A DNA stretch of 64,000 nucleotides from Synaphobranchus kaupii (lineage: Eukaryota > Chordata > Actinopteri > Anguilliformes > Synaphobranchidae), in NCBI GenBank assembly GCA_029718625.1, contig CM056376.1, forward strand, positions 24,961,130 through 25,025,129. Direction: 5' to 3'. Every line of letters begins with the position of its first letter. Positions within the stretch are counted from its first letter, which is position 1. A model generated the notes under the pieces. It was not told where the DNA came from. It did not search any database and worked only from the letters and a program-made list of their open reading frames with translations. The position numbers and the translations under genes were made by a program. Shown piece after piece: positions 36,076-48,000 of this stretch.

Positions 36076-39000
36076 TGTGTGTGTGTGCGTGCGCGTGTGA
36101 GAGAGTGTGTGGTCTGTTTCTCAAGATGGACAGGTTCTTTTGGCCGTTCATCATCATTGAAATGTAACAGTTCTTCAGCATACCTGAAACTACACTGCTT
36201 TATCTCCTCTTGTTATTTGAGTAATTCATAGAGCTAATTGCTATTAATGCTCTGGGAGAGGATGGAGAGATGATTCACAAACCATAACACACTACTTCCA
36301 CTTCCACTCCCACTTCCACTACTTACTACTTACTACTTACTACTTCCAAGTAAGTGCCGACAAGAGGGTGTGTTTGTAGTTGCACACAACTTTGAAAACT
36401 CCAGATTTCTTGCATATTACAGGGATAGATACAGCAGAACACAAGGGGGTAAACACGTTGTGTCCCAACATTCTGCCATGGGGGGGGGGTTCAGCAGAAA
36501 CCATCAGCATCTGAGAAAGACATCCCAAATCATTCTGTCAACAAATCCCAACCTCATGGATATTCAAATGATCTATACAGTGTTGATATCCTGAATAAGG
36601 CCTAAAATAATATGTTTTGAGTACAGATACAAGATCATGTGAGTAACAAGCGGGGCTGTGCCTTCAAGGGAAAGTGCACGGACCTTCTGAATTACACTAA
36701 ACTGTAATCTACCATTTATAAAACATTGTAGCTTCAATTTGGGCACGGAATAATAATCACTGGGGTGCGCCACGGAATACATTTTATTTTGGTCTACTTT
36801 TTGCGTAGATGTATACTTTTTTCCCCACTCAAAACATTTTTTTCCTGATTCAATTTGAAGTAAAACTAGGAAATCAGTCCTCAAAACAAGATCTGTTAGT
36901 AAGAAAAAAATTTTTTATTTGTTTTTCCAATTTTATTTCCAGGAACAGGGATGGCAACACAAGAAGGCCTCGTGCTCTAGCTGAAGCAAAGCCGCTTGTT
37001 GTCTTAGTGGTTATTAAAGCTTATGAGGGACAGCCACGGTGTCCGTTACTAATCTCACTCTCACCGTCATCATAAGCAGCGGCCGCCACGGCCTCGTTCA
37101 CTTTCACCTGGCTCACGTGCGGCCTTGTGTCCACGTCCATGGTCAGGTGAGTGGGGCGCAGGTACGAGGCCCCAGAGTCCCAGTGGAGGGTGTCCCAGAG
37201 TCTGACGTCCCCCGATGTGTACCTGCGGAAAACACCGACACTTTAAACGGTCACACCCTACTTTCAGGTTTCCACATTTATTCTCTCAGATATGCCCTCT
37301 GAGTCATTCCCCCCATACATTCTGCAGCGTCATTAAACTAGCTCGCCACCTCACCACTTTGTGTCCTGGGCTGTGTCCGAATCAGAGCCCTATCTACTGC
37401 TCCCTGTCTCCTGCGTACATTGCACTGGCAGAAGTGTGCCGTTTAACGTGCACCGTTTAGCAAGCGACATGCAGTACGTGAAAAATATCCGCCGTACTAT
37501 TTTCGAACCATACTGTGGAAGTGTCGTAAGACGTCCCACCCTTGAGCGCCCATGTTGTGTTGTTTTTGTTGTATTTGAAGGAAAACGTCAGCGAAGCTGC
37601 ACCGTCATTTTTATGCGACCAAAATGTTTGTGTACTTCTTGAAAAGTGCGCTCCCGAATATACTCGGCAAAACCCCGGAAGTAAGTGTATCATACACGGG
37701 GGTTTAAAGTATACTATACAGTCATGTGAAAAAGTGAGTACACCCCCAGATAAGTTGTCTCTTTTTAGACATATTTGGACACATGGATATTTGATCCTTA
37801 TTCCAATGCTTTTTACTGTTAAAGGTTGTCTAATTTAACAAAGGACACAAAGAAATTACGCTTTTAAATTATTTATTTATCAGAAACCAACAGAAGTGCA
37901 ATTATCCTGTGAGGAAAAAGTAAGTACACCCCTGGCTTCAATAACTGGTGTTGCCCCCTTAGGCAGCAATAACATCTTCTAGGCATTTTTTTGTAATTGA
38001 CTATAAGTCTCTTACATCGACTAGGAGGAATTTTCAGCCATTCTTCTTTGCAGTACTGCTTTAATTGTGTGATGTTAGAGGGCTTCCTTGAATGCACAGC
38101 CCGCTTCAAGTCCCCCCAAAGCATATCGATAGGATTGAGGTCTGGACATTGACTTGGCCATTCCATAACCCTCCGTTTTTTATTTCTGAGCCATTCTGTA
38201 GTAGATTTGTGTGTATGTTTAGGATCATTATCTTTTTGGACGATCCTGAACTGATGGCCTCACATTCTCCTCAAGAACTGTCTGATATAAAGTTGAATTC
38301 ATGGTTGAATCTATTATGGTAAGTTTACCAGGCCCTGAGGCAGCAAAGCAGCCCCAAACCATAATGCCCCGTCCACCATGTTTCACCATTGGAATGAGGT
38401 GCTTCTGCTCAAAGTTGCATCTTTGACTCAACGGTCCAGAGTGCATTTTCCCAGTAGTTTTGAACTTTATCCAGATGTAGTTTGGCCAAGTTCAGTTGTG
38501 CTTTTATATTCATTTGGGAGTGCAGGGGCTTCTTCCTTCCTATCCTCCCTTGTGCAATCTATTTCTGATTATTGACTCATGCGCTTTCACGTTAACTGTG
38601 GCAAGTGAAGTCTGTAGGTCCTTAGGTGTTACCCTTGGGTTCTTGGAGACTTCTAGGAGCATCTTACGGTCAGCTCTTGGGGCAAATTTGGTGGGACGGC
38701 CTGTCCTGCACAGATTTCCAGTGATGTGGAATTTTCTCCATTTGGATACGATGCGTCGAACAGTTGAATGATGTACATCAAACTGCTTTGAAATGGCTGT
38801 GTTAAACCCTCCCAGTCTCATGAGAATCAATAGTATTTTTTCTCAGGGCTCCGGCTAGCTCTTTTAACCTAGGCATGATATGTTAGCACACACCTCGATA
38901 GTTAGGTCCAAACCAGACCAATTGTATGTTTTAATGTAAGCATAGAACTTCCAAATTATTATCTAATAATGGGACAATCATTTACACCTGTTTTGTGCAC

Positions 39001-42000
39001 CAGACATCAATTTTAATCAATACATTTGATAGTAAAGGGTGTACTTACTTTTTCCTCATGAGGAATTTGCATTTATGTTCATTTCAATTGCTTAAGTGAT
39101 TCCAAGGTCTACTTTTTTAGCATCATTTGTTGAATTAGTTTACCTTAATCAATCAATATGGTTGAAATTTAAATTAAATAAACTTACGTTGATATGTAAA
39201 AAAAAAAAACGAACTACCGTTTGAGGGGGGTACATTATTTTTCACGACAGTATTTAAAGAAAATGTTGCCTACTTAACGACTTTTTCGTCCTGTCTACTC
39301 AACAAGCCTACTTAATAGTATGGAAGGGTGCTTGATTCGGACACAGCCCTGGTCCTTGATGCGCCTATGGTAGTAATGGTCACCATTTTCAGTTCTCATA
39401 TAGGCCTATTATCTCATAAAAGTTGCCGAAGATTTCATTATATTCAATTTAACTTTTTTTTTTTGGTTAGCAGACACCCTTATCCAGAGTGATTTTCACA
39501 CTAACATTTATGCAGCTGTGTGATTAATTTATACAATTTAGGTTTAATACAAGCACATGGGTGACAGGGTAGCATAGTAGATAGGGAACTGGCCTTGCAA
39601 CTCCAAGGTGTTATGTTCGATTCCCAGGTTTGGTGCTGCGACTGTACCCTGGAGCAAGGTGCTTACCTTAATTTCTTTAGTAAATATCCACCTGTATAAA
39701 TCAATGTAAACTGTGTAAACTCACCTCTTGGATTTTAACTCGCAACCTTTGAGATAAAAGCCAGGTCTTTGACCAATACATGCACTAGACTGCCGCCTAC
39801 TTTTCTTCATTATATGGTCTTGGATTAGCTGCTTTTGTGGAATTAAACAAATGTCACATTGATGCTGAAATAGCACAATGGTCCATTAAAAGACAGGGAC
39901 TGAATGGTAAGGGACAATTTATTTCCACCTGTAAAATCAATCAGAGAAAAATCTAATTTCCACATGTTTGGTGGATAGAGAGATGAGTTCATCTACAGCA
40001 GCTGGGGTACAATGGGGAGTTGGACACATGCAGCTCTGACCAAAAAAAGCGGACCCCTTCAGACACAAAACAGTGCCCCAGGCACACACTCCAGAGAGAC
40101 AGTGTGTTCTGCACAACTGCCAAACTACAATTGCTGACAATGAGTGTTTTTTTTTCTTTCTCAAAAACGCACACAAAAAAAAAAAAAAAAGGAAAATCGA
40201 ACATTACCTAGCAGACAATTGACTGATTGCAACGTTTCTGCAACCAAACAAACCACAAGACAGCAAAGAGCTTTTTCCCCTGCCAATTATACAAATTTGT
40301 ACAAAAAGGTGAGGTAATCCAGTACGCCTTTATTCTTTTATATTCTGAAGTGCGCGCTCGCATGTGCGCTTTCGAGCGGCATGTGTAAAAGCTTTTACCG
40401 GGGCCGGTTCGCAGCTGAGTCCCGCAGAGTGGGTCTGAGACAAGGCGCTTCGGTGCCAGCTGCCTCGGGCTCGGAGAGACGCACTCTGGACCGAACTCAA
40501 GAGCGGCACTGGACTGTCGGAGTGAACAGGAAGCGGGGTTTTGCCAGCTGCACCCCTTTGTTGACTGACTCCCTCCCCGCAGTTCATGGATGCTTTCACG
40601 GCGTAAACAAGGACCGGCGCTGCGCGTCTCCACGGCTTCCGCCGCGTGCCACGCCGCGCGTGAGGAGGAGATTCTGTCACAAAGTCCTGAGGGGTTTCTA
40701 GACCTGGCACGCCATCCCGCGCGCACCGCGACTTTCTACTTAGACCTTCGCTATGCCAGTCTAATTGCCATCTGCACCTTTATATATGAATCATGCGCAC
40801 GATTTTTTTAATTTTATTTAGAAACTGTTTTCAAATCAGTTCGGAACGTAATAAAAGCTGGTTCAGGAAAGTAACGCTGCAAATCAATTTTTTAGATTTT
40901 AAATAATTACACTATGACAGCTCAAAAAAAGAATGCAGTCATAATTCATAATAATACACGGTTTTATTTGCACCCTTGGGAAATGATGTGCCAAAACAGT
41001 CGTGTTGGTCAATATTAGACCACATTACTCTGCAGTTGGATATAGCCGTTTTTTTAAAGTAGTAGTGCAACAGCTATAAACATAGTTTTAAAAAACAGTG
41101 TGCTTCTCAAACATGTACATCTAAAACGCAGTTTAATAATAAAAAAAATGGAAATATAGTGCACCCCCCCGCCAAAAAAAGGAAAGAAACCGTACAAAAT
41201 CGATTATCAATGGAGGGGCTAATATTAAAGTCCATCCATGTACATGACAATTTCATTCAATTTTGTAAAGGCAGCAAATTTAAATTTTTTGGGATTTGAG
41301 TTGTTATGTTTTATGGGCTTCTACCAAAAAATGTGTCAATTATGTGAAGGCAGAAAAGTGGTTTAACACTAGATGAACAACAGGTTTAAAAAAATGCTTA
41401 AAGGGTAAGTTCGCTATTTTGGACCTTGGACCCTATTTGCGGTCTTCCATGAACCTGACACATTGAGTCCATTTTTTCGCTGATCGGTCCAGTATTGAGT
41501 TCGCTACAGATTTCCTGTAGGCTCTCACTGGGCTACAATAGAAGTCAACGGGGCAATTATAAATGTTATGCAAAAACAACGATTAATGTGCTTTCATGTA
41601 CAATAAATGAGACGGGAAGCTCAGGGTGTATTGTTACCGGTCTCAGTATGCTCTCCTGTGAAATGTATCTCAATCCAAACATTTTTACGTGCTTGGCATG
41701 GCTTGGAAGTAAGCATTTCTCTGTTGCTTGTTTTCGCTGCTCCCGCGGAGTACTATGTGTCGGGGGTAGGGGAGCGGGAAGGTGTGCCGGCCGTTTACGA
41801 AACTATCTAGGTGAGCAGTTTGCGTTTGTTTACCTGCAGCAACGTAGGCTACACTTTGCACAAAAAAACTTGGATGATGGATTACTATAATGATTACGAA
41901 GACGAAGAATTCGATTTTGACTGACGTTACTGGCTACAGATTTGAGCCAGAATACACGGACACGGAACTACAATAGATGGATGATAAGAGAGCAAGAGAA

Positions 42001-45000
42001 GAGAGAGAGGCTGAAGTTGCGCAGGTAATGTTATCCGAAGTCAGTGCGAGGTAGTGCGGTCGGAGAAATAGTTCTGTTTCAAATGGAACTGTTGTTTCAA
42101 CGTTCGGTTTGCGTTTGCGATAGCCTACATTTCACAGGAGAGCATACTGAGACCGTAAGAATACATATGGAGGACTATTCAACCCAAAATTAAAATGAAA
42201 ATGAAAACGAAAATGAAAATGAAAACGAAAATGAAAATGAAAATGGAAAATGAAAATGGAGGATTATTCAGCCCAAAATTAAAATTAAAATTAAAATCTT
42301 TTCATTTTCGTTTTCATTTTCGTTTTCATTTTCATTTTCATTTTCATTTTCATTTTCGTTTTCATTTTCATTTTCATTATCGTTTTCATTATCGTTTTCA
42401 TTTTCATTTTCATTTTCGAGCTGTACTATATGTAAATGAGGGGGTATGGTCCTCCCATCAATCAAAGCAAGCAGGGTGGGCCTCATACAGGTTTAGTGTA
42501 GTAGCACTTAATGAACACTAGGGGGAGCATAGCATAGGGATGGGTAACAGTCTATGCTTGATACTATGCTCTCAGGGCACTCGTAAGTTTTAATGGATGA
42601 AATGATGAAGAATCTGAGCAGTGTTATAAACTATTCTTGTTTTATGAAATAAACTAAGCTAGCTAGCCAGCGCTATGCTGTGTAGGCTATAGGTCAAACC
42701 TGCGAGGTGGAAAATCCAGGTTCAGAAAGTGAAAGTCCTCCCCAATCATTTGTTCCAATAACCTGGATTTGCTAATTGTCTCAATTCTTCAGCCAAGAGG
42801 TAGGAGCTAACTAGGCTCATTAGTGAAATCGTGAGTTCATGGGTGGAAGAAACACGGCAGGACTTTTACTTTCTGACCCCTGGAATTTCCACCTCTGCAA
42901 ACCTGGTAGTAGCCTACGATAGGCTACATTGTGGCAGGTTAAACGTTGGATTGGATGGTTGTGTTGTAGCTACTGCTGGAAATAAATTAAATCCTCTCTT
43001 AAAATAAATGAAAAGACCGCAAATGAGTCACTGGATCGTTTAAACTTTTAACCTGGCTCCGGTACTTTAAGCGAACATTAAGGCATTGCTTCAAAAAGTC
43101 TATCGACAGCCAGATTCTATTCTGTTATGCAAAATGAGAAATGTCAATGTAGGCTTTTTGAAAGTGAGTCGGCTTCGTCATACAAAAAATCCAGGGTTAA
43201 ATCTTAAATTGAGCTTGCTAGCTGTTTATTATTATCCTAAAATAGCTCTCATAAGTGTTTATGTTACCCATCTATCGTTAATTGTGTTTACTGTATTACA
43301 CACGTCATGTGTGTGCCATGAGTCACTGGACCGTTTATTTTAACCTGGCTCCGATAGATCTAGCTAGCCTACTTCAAACGAACATTAAAGCATAGCTTCT
43401 AAAAGCTAGATAGATTCATGACGGTCTTCAAAAAATATGGTCGCAAATATGAATGAAAGTGCGTTTTTGCGTTGTGAAAGAAAAAATATTGCTGAAGACA
43501 GCTGGAAATGGAACGCACAAAATGGTGCTATGACGTTTTATTCTATCCGATTGTTTTAATACACATCGGAGCTAGAATCCTGAAAAATAAACGAGAATGT
43601 CTAAACTTGGAACCTGCCAAGTGTGTCGTTGTTTTTTCCCTGAGGGAATTTCACGAAGCAGAGGTGTAGCCTAGCTACTAAACGAGATTAAGGGGTTAGA
43701 CAGCTCATTTAAATTTCCACCCTGGATTTTCTGTATATCACAAAGCCGACTCACTTTCAAATACATTAATGTCTCGATAGACTTTTAGAAGCTATGCCTT
43801 AATGTTCGTTTGAAGTAGGCTAGCTAGATCTATCGGAGCCAGGTTAAAATAAACGGTCCAGTGACTCATGGCACACACATGACGTGTGTAATACAGTAAA
43901 CACAATTAACGATAGATGGGTAACATAAACACTTATGAGAGCTATTTTAGGATAATAATAAACAGCTAGCAAGCTCAATTTAAGATTTAACCCTGAATTT
44001 TTTGTATGACGAAGCCGACTCACTTTCAAATAGCCTACATTGACATTTCTCATTTTGCATAACAGAATAGAATCTGGCTGTCGATAGACTTTTTGAAGCA
44101 ATGCCTTAATGTTCGCTTAAAGTACCGGAGCCAGGTTAAAAGTTTAAACGATCCAGTGACTCATTTGCGGTCTTTTCATTTATTTTAAGAGAGGATTTAA
44201 TTTATTTCCAGCAGTAGCTACAACACAACCATCCAATCCAACGTTTAACCTGCCACAATGTAGCCTATCGTAGGCTACTACCAGGTTTGCAGAGGTGGAA
44301 ATTCCAGGGGTCAGAAAGTAAAAGTCCTGCCGTGTTTCTTCCACCCATGAACTCACGATTTCACTAATGAGCCTAGTTAGCTCCTACCTCTTGGCTGAAG
44401 AATTGAGACAATTAGCAAATCCAGGTTATTGGAACAAATGATTGGGGAGGACTTTCACTTTCTGAACCTGGATTTTCCACCTCGCAGGTTTGACCTATAG
44501 CCTACACAGCATAGCGCTGGCTAGCTAGCTTAGTTTATTTCATAAAACAAGAATACTTTATAACACTGCTCAGATTCTTCATCATTTCATCCATTAAAAC
44601 TTACGAGTGCCCTGAGAGCATAGTATCAAGCATAGACTGTTACCCATCCCTATGCTATGCTCCCCCTAGTGTTCATTAAGTGCTACTACACTAAACCTGT
44701 ATGAGGCCCACCCTGCTTGCTTTGATTGATAGGAGGACCATACCCCCTCATTTACATATAGTACAGCTCGAAAATGAAAATGAAAATGAAAACGATAATG
44801 AAAATGAAAATGAAAACGAAAATGATAATGAAAATGAAAATGAAAACGAAAATGAAAACGAAAATGAAAAGATTTTAATTTTCATTTTAATTTTGGGCTG
44901 AATAATCCTCCATTTTCATTTTCCATTTTCATTTTCATTTTCGTTTTCATTTTCATTTTCGTTTTCATTTTCATTTTAATTTTGGGTTGAATAGTCCTCC

Positions 45001-48000
45001 ATAAATACACACTGAGCTATAAAAGCACATTTATCGTTGTTTTTCCATAACATTTATAATTTCCCCGTTTACTTCTATTGTAGCCCAGTGAGAGCCTACA
45101 GGAAATCTGTAGCGAACTCAATACTGGACCGATCAGCGAAAAAATGGACTCAATGTGTCAGGTTCATGGAAGACAGACCGCAAATAGGGTCCAAGGTCCA
45201 AAATAGCGAACTTACCCTTTAACTCTGACTCACTTTGTATTTAGTGGAAATAGTCAAAAACGCATATACATAAAGGCTGGCAAACAATGACTTTTGTCTA
45301 ATAATTCCCACAGAAATGGCAAATGTGCTTATTCAATATCTTATAAAAATTTACTATTAAGCCCCTCACCACCTCTTTTTCAAATTGTAATCACCTCACG
45401 GAAGTTTGGTAAATTGGCCTCCAGAGAAGTGGTTTCACACTGGTGTCATTTTCTCGCCTGATTTACTCAAATTTCTGCATAAACTCAGCATACACACCTC
45501 CCTGAGATTGTCACCCACATTTTATTAACACTGTTTTTTTTTTTACAAATTCTAATATCTGTAGCAGAAACAGAATACATTTGTACAACTGTTTCCACAG
45601 AGCACATGCCATCAGCTTGGACAGTTGTCCCTCTAATCTCAGGTCTTTATTTTAAGGCCACAATATGAAGATGAATTCCTCCCAGTCAGGTTTATTACAC
45701 AAAACAGATGACGGGGTCCACAAATTCAAACAGGCCTGCCCCAGCGCTGTCTTCTCTGTGCACTAACAAAGCCCTGCAAATTTGTTGGCCTGATTTGTGG
45801 GACTGACAAATGAGATTTTAATCAAGCCGGTCCCCAGAGCCACTGCTCCTTGATGGGGCAGTCCTGAGGCTTGTTGCTGGACCTTCACACCCGAGCCATT
45901 TCAGGAAATAGGTTACCTTACTCTCAATCAATAACTAAGAGGGAGAGCAACCCTGTTCTTGATTGCATTCTGCCCCTCCCCCTCCCCCCTCCCCCTCCCT
46001 CCCATGTTTTGAAATTGTCTCCATTTGTCTTCCTTTAAAGTGTCAGATGTCACCAATTACTGGCCCATTTAACTGCATGATTGTTTTACCTCAACGTACA
46101 AGGGAATCGGTGTAGAATATATCAAATGACAACAAAACAACACCCGACAACACACCTAAGTCTCTGCTACATTTTTGTGATCACGAAAACAAGCAGACCA
46201 TGATATGGTGGAGGAGTTACAGCCAATGAACAGTAGTCAATAATTAGGTGAATTTAATTAAAGAACGCAAGGTATTTCAGGTTCTTAAACTTTTTAAAGT
46301 TGTCTAAAGTGTGACTTGGGGAGTCAATGGAGTTGAGTTGAGCTGAGTCAATAAAGTCAAATTAAGTGAATGTGCGGCAGTGTACACTGGTCAATTTTGT
46401 TTCTGAGACATGCTAGTCTTGTAGCCGGCTGTGTGGGTAATTTCAGAAGATTTTCTTTATAATTAAAATATTTGTTAGCTGTCCCCGCCAAAGTTTTGAT
46501 ATTTCTATCTATAGCTAAAATGATACATTTCATCACAAACAGCCTTGTGAAACTAAGAACAAAGCACTGTAATTACAATGTATATTTTGACAATAATAAC
46601 TGCAGCTCTCATACTGACAGCACTAATGTTGCATCATTTACATTTTCCAAAGATGAGCAACATTACTATTCCAATTTGGTCCACACTTGGTCTCAGTATA
46701 CTGAATACAGTGCATTACAGGTGTACGTGCAAAGCGATCATTTTAACGATGCCACACTTCAGCGTCATCGACCATATTTGGAATGAGATAGCTGACAAAC
46801 CATGCTAGCAGCAAGACTCCTCCTGAGCCTGTGAACACAGCTGTATCCTACTAAGTGCATTTTCTGACACCATTATGACCGTATGTACCGAACCAGAGGA
46901 TGGGAGAAAACAGCAGTACACAGGGTGCCCTCTCAAATGTGATTAATTAATAGCAATTCGTGTTTTACAATACTTTTTAATATCGTTTTAAGTACAAGTA
47001 CACGGCTTTCAATTAATCCGACCATTGCAATAGTTGAATACCAGAAAACTGGGCTAAATTTGAATACGCTATGAAATCTATGAAAGCACATGAACTAACC
47101 AATAACTTTGAATTCCAAGCTTGAGATTATTTTTCAAAGGACTTCCAGGGGGACAGAAATGCTGGTAAGCAGTCAATGGCATTAAAATAGGATTAGTGAC
47201 ATACCACAAAATAATTTATTATTAAAGCAAATAAATTATCCCATAGAACCCAATTTTGTGAGGTTACCGTTTGCACATGAGTCAGGCTTTTAGGCGGTTT
47301 ATGCCTGGTTTCCTGTAAGTTAGCAACAGTCAATGATTTCTACAAAAGCAATGTTGACATCCTTGCATTGAAGCTTTTGCTTAAACTTGGTCCAGTGACC
47401 CCTTTGTCTCAAAGCACCGTTTAAAGCAACAACAGGCGACCATGTTTTTCTATGAAGGTATCCCATGTTCCAGGCCCAGGGATAGCTGTATGGAGTCCTG
47501 TTGCTAATGGATTTTTTAAAGTTATTATGTTTTTTCTCAAGACTTACCCTGCAATGACATACTGTGTACAGGAGCTAACGTCACACAGCACCTTTCCCAG
47601 TTCATACTGCAGGTTGCTGATCGCTCCAATGCGATTCTGGGGTTTGAAAAAGCAGAGCACATACAAACGGTCAGACCTATCAAATAATTTTCCCAATCTT
47701 CACTTTTTTTTTGCAGTGGTGGGATTCCACCTCATCCCTTGTGCCATCCGTGGTCTTTTTTGTGTTGTGAGAGTGAGGTTCATGACAGAAAGATTGACGG
47801 GAATATGCTTTTCCTTCCTACTCTCACCAATGGGGCAACTGGCCCCCTTCCCCGAGTCACCCCTAAGCCAAAACCTTTATATTTGTTCAAACAAGAACCA
47901 GCAATTGACCACAAATTATGGCTCCATCCATTATGGGGTTCACAAAACCTTCAGACTTAAGGGCAGTGTGAGTGCCGTACCTTCCAATAGTATCGTAGGT

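Larger units (their letters stand above)
32880..37064. other. fbxw8 intron 5 (between exons 5 and 6)
   Basis: It contains a SINE (33125-33330), the source and copy of a local duplication (33430-33915 and 35292-35977), a LINE-like 3' end (34010-34265), and a GT/GCGT microsatellite (35968-36098). It also has an inverted pair of about 130 bp (35053-35182 with 36110-36250) and a small CTTCCA/CTTACTA repeat (36291-36350). The stretches 34270-35050 and 36360-37060 show nothing specific. Confidence 0.7.
37368..39349. mobile_element. MITE with GGGCTGTGTCCGAATCA ends, split by a Tc1-like insertion
   Basis: GGGCTGTGTCCGAATCA at 37368 and its complement TGATTCGGACACAGCCC ending 39349 form the outer inverted repeats. 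Removing the Tc1-like element at 37719-39250 leaves about 450 bp, a normal MITE size. The flanks TGTCCT and TGGTCCT are only partly alike, so the target-site duplication, and hence the superfamily, is unclear. Confidence 0.7.
41402..45218. mobile_element. Giant foldback element (3.8 kb) flanked by TTAA
   Basis: The left terminus AGGGTAAGTTCGCTATTTTG and its complement CAAAATAGCGAACTTACCCT at the right are directly flanked by TTAA (41398-41401, 45219-45222). The two arms are complementary for about 1.4 kb each: left 41402-43406, including a 0.5-kb insertion at about 41634-42158 absent from the right arm, and right 43781-45218. Only about 370 bp separates them. Each arm carries the same 85-codon open frame (43086-43343 plus, 43844-44101 minus), the MITE of the 10895 family and GAAAAT-type hexamer arrays. 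TTAA duplications are made by piggyBac- and Kolobok-type transposases. No transposase was recognised here. Confidence 0.88.
37223..47547. other. fbxw8 intron 4 (between exons 4 and 5, 10.3 kb)
   Basis: It holds a MITE interrupted by a decayed Tc1 (37368-39349), a fish repeat split by a SINE (39462-39800), a CpG-rich island (about 40375-40760), and the 3.8-kb TTAA foldback element (41402-45218). It also has a CCCCTCCC polypyrimidine run (45975-46004). In 45230-47540 nothing else was recognised. Confidence 0.7.

Noticed and set aside
40208..40726. A 172-codon minus-strand frame in fbxw8 intron 4
   Set aside because: It lies on the CpG island, overlaps equally long frames on both strands, and shows no splice or protein signals I can defend.
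42195..42521. A frame with alternating Phe-His / Glu-Asn residues
   Set aside because: It is a translation of the hexamer array in the palindrome arm.
43086..43343. An 85-codon frame mirrored at 43844-44101
   Set aside because: It is present twice only because it lies in both palindrome arms. I recognise no transposase or other domain, so it is noted as part of the element and not as a gene.
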